A stretch of DNA of 32,993 nucleotides from assembly GCA_029784825.1 (NCBI GenBank), contig JAFMAU010000020.1, positions 1-32,993 of the forward strand, given 5' to 3'. A model generated the notes under the pieces. It did no database searches. It worked only from the letters and a program-made list of their open reading frames with translations, and was not told the origin of the DNA. Shown here piece after piece: positions 16,901-22,372 of this stretch. This DNA is from Nitrososphaerota archaeon. Lineage in GTDB: Archaea; Thermoproteota; Nitrososphaeria; Nitrososphaerales; UBA183. The position numbers and the translations under genes are program-made. Position 1 is the first letter of the stretch, and the number at the start of each line of letters is the position of its first letter.

Positions 16901-19900
16901 TAGGGATCGCCGCGGTCGCGTCCACGGTATACGGGTGGGTGTACGTATCGCTCTACGACAGCCGTTCGCTCGAGATACTGAGGATTACGAGCTACAACTC
17001 GGTGATCGATGCCACCCCGGAGGGGTACCTCGCCACGGGGCTCAACCCCATGGGAGTCGCGATAGACCAGAGGGACGACGTCTACGTGGCGAACGCCGGG
17101 GCGGGCAGCGCGTCGGAGATTTCGCCAGCCTGCTCGACCTGCACGCCAATCCAGCCTCCTGATTCGAACAGCCTGGTCCAAGCAGTCACGCTGGATGGAA
17201 GCGGGTTCGGAGGCGTGGTCGCAGACTCGACGAACACCACATTCTTCATGTCGAACGTAGTGGAGCGTGGCCACGCCCAGCTCTCGACGGTGAGCTCAAC
17301 GGTGTACACCGGGACGTCCCTAGGGGCGTACAACCCCGGGGACCCGTTCGCCTACTCTCCGTTCGTGCCGAACGCGGTAGGCGTCCTCAACTCGACCGCG
17401 GCGCTGGTGGCTCCAGCCAACGGCACCCTCCTCGTCATCCCCACCTTCCCTGTGACGTTTGCCGACTGCGGCAACATAGCGGTGAAGTCCAATTCGTGCC
17501 TGTCTGGGTTCCCGATGGAGATGTCGATCGGCAACGGCACCTACGCATCCCCGACGCCGTTTCCGCTCACGATCTACCTACCTGGGGGTCCGAACCTGGC
17601 TATCGCCAACCAGTGTCAGCAGAACTGCTATACATACAACACGTATGAGACGTACAGCTACGGGTTCAATGTCACAGCCCCCCTCGGCTACCTGCTCAAC
17701 GGGTCCACGTTCAGCAAGCAGCTCTATTGCTCGTCTTACAGCGGCAGGTACTCTGAGGGGTTCAGCGGACCCTGCAGCTCGTTCGACTACCTGTTCGATT
17801 CGAACTATACCACCGTCTACCGCACCGCCCCGCCCCCGCTCTACATCGTGGGCATAGACGGCCCGTCCACGGTCGTGGTGAACATGAGCAGGATAGTCCT
17901 GCCAAACTCCTGGCTCGACAGCCCCTACTTCTCGGTGTCTACCTCAGTAACCACCTTCAAGACCATCGCCGCGGCCGCCGGGGCTTTACTCGGATCGTTC
18001 GTCGGGCCAGTCGCTGGGGCCGCGGGGGCACTCGCCGGTTACGCTCTGGCGTCCAACTCGCCCAGGCTGGAAGTCGACAGCTACACGATAACGCCGACGC
18101 CCGGCGCCGACTTCGCAGCCTTCAACTACAGCCTGTGGTTTTACTTCAACGTCACATATCCTGCGGGATACAGCGTCAAGTCGGTCACGATTACCCACAT
18201 ACCGCTGATCAGGATTCTTGACGCTCTGCTTCCCATCAACTTCCCAGAGAACGACAGCGGGGTCCCGTACAGCGTACTCGGGATGACGCTAACCCCAGGG
18301 GGAAGCCTCAACCTGGTCAGCTACACGTCTGCACCCGCCCAAGGCCTCGGGAGCTGCACTTCGTCCGACGCGACGTGCGCGTGGGTCTCTTCAGCCGGGA
18401 GCCTCTACTTTGCGCTCGCCGGGCTGTTGCTTTGCGTGGCCAAGTCGAGCCTGTGCCCCTCCGGCACCCTGTCAATAAGCAAGATGATATTGAGCATCCT
18501 CTCGGCCATCGGAAGCACCTGGGCCGATGTCGAATCTTCGTCGATGATTGGGGCCATTTACCAGAAGGTGTCCACGGAGAAGGTGTTCGACTTCATGTCC
18601 GCCACGACTTTGTTGAAGTTCATAGCCGCCGTTGTGAGCGCCGTCGTCGCCTACCTGAAGGTCGCCAAAGACATCGGGGAGATAGTCTCACAGAGCTATG
18701 AATACATAGTCAACCTGATCGTGGACGCCTTCGCCACCATCACCCAGACGATAAACGCCTACTGTGCCGTGGAGAGCTGCTCTCAGGACCTGAAGGGATT
18801 CATCAGCGCGGCCAACACGGTGGAATCGGCGGTCTCGTTCGTGATGTCGGTGGTAGAATCAGACGACCCCAACGGCTCCGCCGTCTACCCCACTTACTAT
18901 TACCAGAACGGCACCCTGGCTCTTGGATACGACCCCAGCACAGGGCAGGTCATAACAAGGGACAAGGCCGGCTTCCTGCTCGCGAGCAGTGACGGGTTCG
19001 ACGCCTATCTCAACTCGGCTTACAATTACACCCTGGTGCTCACCATGGTCGGGCCGCCTGGCACGAACACCACGGTCCCGTACACCTCATGGGAGTCGAA
19101 CGCCCTCCAGATGGGCGCAGTAGTCTCCGGACAGCTGTCCAACAACTCCCAGACAGCTGTGCCTCTGGAGACCTCAAAGAACGGCAGCTTTGTGAGCCCC
19201 GCGTACGTCGAGCCGGCAGTCAGCGTGACTGGTGGGCCCGGAGACTACACCGTATTCGTGAGGTCGCTGCTGAACAACGGTTCAGCGGTTGCGGCTTCGT
19301 CGGCTACTCTGACCATCGGCGGCGTATCATTCCCGATGCGCCAGTTGAACGCCACTTCGTTCTCGTATCAGGTCTCGGAGAGCTCACAGCGCCCGACGCC
19401 CTTCACTGTGGAAGTCCTGGGAGACGGTTTCCCCGGGGGCTTCACCGCGTCGTACCTTCCTTCCCAAGGTTATGCTGTGACATTCGAGGAGTCGGGACTC
19501 GCCCAAGGAACGGCGTGGAATGTGGCCCTGAACGGGTCATCTAGTAGCGGCTCTTCGGGCTCCCTCTCATTCTTCGTCCAGGCCAACGGAACTTACTCCT
19601 ACTCGATTCAACCGGTCGCCGGCTACTCGGTCTCCCCCACAACCGGCACCGTGGTTGTAGACGGCAGCAACGTCGTTGTTACCGTGTCGTTCACCCCATC
19701 ATCAGTTACAACCACGACGACAACGGCGTCATCTTCGGCTTTGCAAACCTCCTCCACTTCGGGGACGTCACAGACTTCCACGACTACGCCTTACACCGCA
19801 TCGAGCACGCTGCCGGGTGCTCCCCAGCAGAGCTTCCCGGTTACATATCTCGCTGGTGCAGTTGCCGCTGTCCTCCTGGTGGTCGTTGGCTTCTTCTTCA

Positions 19901-19926
19901 CGAGGAGGAAGAAGCGAGCAGTATAA
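13990..19926 (+). CDS. Giant polytopic surface protein: N-terminal membrane domain, two propellers, ESGLP domains, C-terminal anchor
   Basis: The 1978-residue product begins with about five membrane helices (about 24-178). It then has a first YVTN-like propeller (about 290-630), two ESGLPxGxxW domains (starting near 636 and 735), a second propeller (about 824-1148), a Cys-containing beta region (about 1150-1290), a Gly/Ala-rich hydrophobic segment (about 1328-1354), a mixed helical region (about 1475-1620), and a third ESGL domain (about 1828-1908). A Thr/Ser stalk, a helix and the tail RRKKRAV follow. The ESGLP module is a recurring surface module in Thermoplasmata and some Thaumarchaeota. 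The tail reads QQSFPVTY rather than VPEFPVSY, so it may be a diverged sorting signal or a plain anchor. A membrane domain at both ends makes it unusual. A role as envelope scaffold or adhesin is inference. Confidence 0.88.
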   Translation: MRRWQATIQMHSSESASGIRRPKGLTILIAYLSFAASAALIGSLNQAWGTGLFGVVGIAGPSFVLFAVGLPMQAVFLVTAAVAVGIARRWAWARTLAQAASAAGAAISALLIVDGTAAAVPALIANLTVVMYLSRPGTAASFHGLRPGAAPRNTAGTARVVTLPILLLLAVSSFTPAIQMGVPVPTTTATATVGYIPGFSSLRLGPVDLAYRMAGLVPILRLEPNAAVNYPSTSDSGASAPPASQHGLGPQGGPGTLRTTYLSSSNSAPSQGFCNDTAYQFRGFQTYVANPTVNQAFGCINAYTGNQEAMAYDPNNGYIFAVSEEFVGPCLCNISITVIDDFSGAIVANITSPQINAYLVYSQSMVFDASNNLLYVTGAYANSTVVINASSLSYVGSIWTGTGGYSPKMTLDSSNGYLYITDDVTDTLLAINTATNSVVANATLPNSPSDVVYDPYSNRLFVVYGGINYDNITVFDPDTVRQVANVTLPSSVVYNIVYDSANHLLYTEEDTYGLGQVYLFIVNGTSDQLVSNVTLGSNTQSYGFGDRLFFNPGNDEIYMLQDSEDYGNSTLVYNPTSGSVQQPSICDGPTFYGTECGPKEAVYDPWNGLMYYSMSSGFIVAAPTVASLIPRQVAFDESGLPRGTVWNVTVTWPGEQGASHPGSSWTNSSNGAMITFELPSAYTYDYRLQDISVGKACVSAPAGYRPVPSSGSFSPKSGGGQVAINFAALYASCFSESGLPPGSTWSVTLSPCVLVPTGGGSAESCAPGTTKSSTGNEISFLVTDGGYSFNVSSTGYVAAPAKGILTVAGKNAEMQVGFVLLTTGQGILAAFGDVFVVDPNDNRVEVYTQSPFLGMQGSVKVGSDPVALAGATVGSFNLVLAVNQGSDSVTLIDPSTGIALQNLTVGSRPVSIAVLEGQPVLPSGDAVALVTDYGSDSISVILLSPGGCSVACVLPTVEATVTNVPLNDAPVGIAAVASTVYGWVYVSLYDSRSLEILRITSYNSVIDATPEGYLATGLNPMGVAIDQRDDVYVANAGAGSASEISPACSTCTPIQPPDSNSLVQAVTLDGSGFGGVVADSTNTTFFMSNVVERGHAQLSTVSSTVYTGTSLGAYNPGDPFAYSPFVPNAVGVLNSTAALVAPANGTLLVIPTFPVTFADCGNIAVKSNSCLSGFPMEMSIGNGTYASPTPFPLTIYLPGGPNLAIANQCQQNCYTYNTYETYSYGFNVTAPLGYLLNGSTFSKQLYCSSYSGRYSEGFSGPCSSFDYLFDSNYTTVYRTAPPPLYIVGIDGPSTVVVNMSRIVLPNSWLDSPYFSVSTSVTTFKTIAAAAGALLGSFVGPVAGAAGALAGYALASNSPRLEVDSYTITPTPGADFAAFNYSLWFYFNVTYPAGYSVKSVTITHIPLIRILDALLPINFPENDSGVPYSVLGMTLTPGGSLNLVSYTSAPAQGLGSCTSSDATCAWVSSAGSLYFALAGLLLCVAKSSLCPSGTLSISKMILSILSAIGSTWADVESSSMIGAIYQKVSTEKVFDFMSATTLLKFIAAVVSAVVAYLKVAKDIGEIVSQSYEYIVNLIVDAFATITQTINAYCAVESCSQDLKGFISAANTVESAVSFVMSVVESDDPNGSAVYPTYYYQNGTLALGYDPSTGQVITRDKAGFLLASSDGFDAYLNSAYNYTLVLTMVGPPGTNTTVPYTSWESNALQMGAVVSGQLSNNSQTAVPLETSKNGSFVSPAYVEPAVSVTGGPGDYTVFVRSLLNNGSAVAASSATLTIGGVSFPMRQLNATSFSYQVSESSQRPTPFTVEVLGDGFPGGFTASYLPSQGYAVTFEESGLAQGTAWNVALNGSSSSGSSGSLSFFVQANGTYSYSIQPVAGYSVSPTTGTVVVDGSNVVVTVSFTPSSVTTTTTTASSSALQTSSTSGTSQTSTTTPYTASSTLPGAPQQSFPVTYLAGAVAAVLLVVVGFFFTRRKKRAV

Positions 19927-19972
19927 CCTGGTCCAAACCCAATATCAGCGGCACACTGTTTCGGACCATCAC

Positions 19973-20014
19973 CCATCCCTGGATGGGATGGAATCGCATC
20001 CGCCCCGTGGGGCG
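19973..20014. repeat. Two tandem hairpins upstream of tnpB
   Basis: CCATCCC/GGGATGG (19973-19991, loop TGGAT) is followed by CGCCCC/GGGGCG (20001-20014). They follow the stop of the giant gene by about 45 bp and could be its terminator. Subterminal hairpins are also typical of IS200/IS605 left ends. Confidence 0.5.
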
Positions 20015-20022
20015 TTAAAAGA
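20014..20022 (+). promoter_or_regulatory. TATA-like box of tnpB
   Basis: GTTAAAAGA is centred 25 nt before the GTG at 20043. A GGGAGGA stretch lies immediately before the start. Confidence 0.45.
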
Positions 20023-20042
20023 TTCGGGCGCGTAAGGGAGGA

Positions 20043-21233
20043 GTGCCAGCGCTGTACAAGGCGGTCGTCCAGAGGTACGACCCCACTCCAACGGTTTTGC
20101 AGCTGTTCGCGACGTTTCGGGAGATGGTGAACGATTGCCTGCGACTGGTCGCGCAAAAACCCGGTGTACCCACCTATGAAGGAGTGAAGTCCATTTGCTA
20201 CCCCAGGATGATCGACTATCCCATTCACAACGGATACAGGGTTTCTGCCATGTTCGAAGCGACGAACCTCGTCAAAAAATACCAGACAGATTCGAAGCGC
20301 GGGGCCCGGAGCAGACCCCAATGCAGGAGACCGTTCCTGAAGGTTTCAATCGGGGTAAGCTTGCAGGGAGGCGCCCTCACCGTTCCAGAGGTAGGAGTCA
20401 TCAAACTGACCCCCCACTCGATGCAGATCCTTTCGCACCGTGGGGTGAAGGTAAAGTCCGTAACCTTGACCCCGACGAACTGCTCGGTTTTGTACAACTA
20501 CCTCGTAGAGCCGATGTTACCCTCAGGGGCCGTGGGAATAGACATGAACTTGGATAACCTCACGACATTCGACACAGATGGGGTGAGTCGCTTCTATGAT
20601 TTGAGAGAGCTCACCGCCATTCATGAAACGTACAGGAGGGTGAAAAGTCACTTCAGAAGAGACGATTTCAGGATAAAACGCAGCGTGTTCAGGAAGTATT
20701 CGTCTATCGAGCGGAACAAAAGGAGCGCCATCCTGCATGAAATCTCTACGTCCGTAGTAAACTAAGCTGCGTCTAAGCGGCACGCAGTCGTGATGGAAGA
20801 CCTTAGAGGGATCAGAGACATGTTCAGGAAGCGGTCTGGCTCTAGCAGCACCTACCTCTCCAAAATGAATTCATGGCCGTACGCGACGCTCCAGAGGCTC
20901 ATCGCGTACAAGCTTGCTTGGAGAGGACTCCCCGTCCGCTTCGTACCTCCTGAAGGGACGTCTTCCCAATGCGCGGATTGCAGCGGCGCAATGTGGGAGG
21001 CGCCGGGAGATGAAAGGATGATGGTCTGTCGAGAGTGCGGTCAGGTGACAGACAGAGACCTCAACGCTGCGAGGAACATCTTGAAGCGAGGCCTGAGGTC
21101 CGGGCTCGGCGGCACTGCAGGTGAAGCGTTGAAGGCACCCAAGCTCTCGCAAGGGAGCCCAATGCCGGAGCAGATGCAGGGCATCCACCATGTCGAGGCA
21201 GACGACTTGGTAGAAGGATCAAAGCATAGCTAG
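20043..21233 (+). pseudogene. tnpB: TnpB (RuvC-type RNA-guided nuclease) interrupted by one in-frame TAA
   Basis: Read through, the frame is 396 codons, the normal TnpB length. The RuvC-I motif is GIDMNLDNL (D167), RuvC-II is VVMEDLRGI (E252), the zinc finger has C310, C313, C329 and C332, and RuvC-III is DRDLNAARN (337-345). TnpB cuts DNA guided by an RNA derived from the element's right end and is ancestral to Cas12. A TAA at codon 241 (20763-20765) splits it just before the RuvC-II strand, within what should be an alpha helix. Both sides are in the same frame and intact, so one substitution (for example from CAA or GAA) explains it. The 240-residue front piece lacks two catalytic residues, and a restart at 20790 would begin inside a core strand, so it is probably dead and recently inactivated. 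Confidence 0.85.
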
Positions 21234-21268
21234 TTTGTTTGCTATGCAGTTGCCTAGCTCACGCTAGG
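21224..21268. repeat. Two perfect hairpins at the 3' end of tnpB
   Basis: GCATAGC (21224-21230) pairs with GCTATGC (21241-21247), with the tnpB stop in its loop. CCTAGC (21253-21258) pairs with GCTAGG (21263-21268) around TCAC. They could be the structured right end and guide-RNA scaffold of the IS605-type element. Confidence 0.55.
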
Positions 21269-21274
21269 TTTCGT

Positions 21275-21315
21275 AAAACAAAAAGGGGAAAGCCGTCCTA
21301 GCTCAGGACAGCTTT
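21275..21315 (-). terminator. Intrinsic-type terminator of the S-layer-like operon
   Basis: On the minus strand AAAGC-T-GTCCT and AGGAC-G-GCTTT form an 11-bp stem with one mismatch around GAGCT. The run CCCCTTTTTGTTTT follows. The stop codon TGA (21303-21305) lies inside the hairpin. This is the clearest terminator in the window. Confidence 0.65.
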
Positions 21316-22361
21316 CTTACTAAAATTGCGAGTTCGAGGACTAAAGTGATTGCTGCAAGGACCGCTACCACGAGCACATACGTAGAGGTGCTCGAGATAG
21401 AGGAGTTGGCGTTGCCGACCGAAGTCTGCAACCCCGCAATCGCGCTGTTGATGGAGTTGAAGTTTGCCGTCGTCGGGAGTGACCCGATGGCGTTGGTGAC
21501 GCTCGTGAACCCGGATGTTACCGAGGACGCGAGGGTGTTGACAGAGGAGGCCGTTGCAGTGATGGCAGTGTTGATCGCGGTGAAGTTAGCGCCCATTTCG
21601 CTGTTGAGCCTCGCGAGGGCGGTGCTCAGAGAGCCCACCGTCGTCTGGTTCGCCAGCTGGCTGTTGACCGCGAAGCCGGCAGAGCCGTACCCCCAGGCAT
21701 TGCCTGAGGTGGCAGAGACGACCGCGAGGTAGTTGCCAGAGGTCGAGGTGCTACTGTAAGCCCATGTCCAGACTCCGTTGCCAGCGAAGGTTCCTGCCAC
21801 TGAGGCAGCCTGACCTCCTGCTGGGTTGGTGATCCGGGCGGTTACGGATACAGCCGATGTTGCGACTGTGCCGTTGCTCCAGTAGACGAAGGCCGCGACC
21901 TGCGCAGTCTGGCCGACAAGCAGTGGGGTGCTCGCCGAAGCGAGTACCGTCAGAGCGTTGCCGGTCGGGGCTGGCGCTGGTGCAGTGTAAGTGAATGAGC
22001 CGCTACCGCTTGCTGGGAGCTGGGTGTTGCTTGCGGACACGGTGTAGGTCCCTGTTGACCAGGTGCACTGGGCTCCGCCTGCTGCGAAGCTGTAGGTGAA
22101 CTGCCCCACTGCGTTGAGGGGCTCGCTCGCCACGGCGCACGTCTGGCTCGAGGGGTTTGTCACCGTTATCTGGAAGCTATACCCAGTCGGGTTTGTTGGG
22201 ACCGGTGAAACGCTGCCGGTCACCGTGATGGTGTTGGTGCCAGTCGCCGAAGCCGGGCTCGCAGTCACGGTCACCGAGTAGGTGGCCGCCGTGGCCAGGG
22301 CAGGGGCGAGCAGCAGGAACATCGCGAGAGTTCCCGCTGCGATGGCTGGAAGTGGTTTCAT
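21303..22361 (-). CDS. SlaB-like S-layer stalk: beta domains, coiled coil, C-terminal membrane helix
   Basis: This 352-residue protein has a signal peptide (1-26, ending ALATAA), two beta-sandwich domains (about 27-128 and 135-232), a coiled coil at about 243-323 with hydrophobics every three or four residues (L245, L249, L252, M256, F260, I263, I267 onward), and a membrane helix at about 327-347 with a short RKLS tail. This order is the one described for SlaB, the membrane stalk of the Sulfolobales S-layer. The gene lies 11 bp downstream of the large lattice-like gene, matching the slaA-slaB order. The ATG at 22361 was chosen because the signal peptide starts there, with AGAGGA upstream. Assignment rests on architecture, not sequence identity. 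Confidence 0.75.
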   Translation of the reverse strand: MKPLPAIAAGTLAMFLLLAPALATAATYSVTVTASPASATGTNTITVTGSVSPVPTNPTGYSFQITVTNPSSQTCAVASEPLNAVGQFTYSFAAGGAQCTWSTGTYTVSASNTQLPASGSGSFTYTAPAPAPTGNALTVLASASTPLLVGQTAQVAAFVYWSNGTVATSAVSVTARITNPAGGQAASVAGTFAGNGVWTWAYSSTSTSGNYLAVVSATSGNAWGYGSAGFAVNSQLANQTTVGSLSTALARLNSEMGANFTAINTAITATASSVNTLASSVTSGFTSVTNAIGSLPTTANFNSINSAIAGLQTSVGNANSSISSTSTYVLVVAVLAAITLVLELAILVRKLS

Positions 22362-22372
22362 GCCTGGGTCCT

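Larger units (their letters stand above)
19973..21268 (+). mobile_element. IS605-type tnpB-only element (boundaries approximate)
   Basis: A single TnpB-type gene is flanked by hairpins on both sides (19973-20014 and 21224-21268), and no tnpA transposase is present. This is the layout of IS1341-like, non-autonomous IS605 derivatives. These elements make no target duplication, so the exact ends cannot be read from one copy. The limits given are simply the outermost hairpins. Confidence 0.5.

Noticed and set aside
20763..20765. Programmed recoding of the tnpB stop
   Set aside because: TAA is not used for pyrrolysine or selenocysteine, and no stimulatory structure directly after it is evident; simple mutation is more economical.
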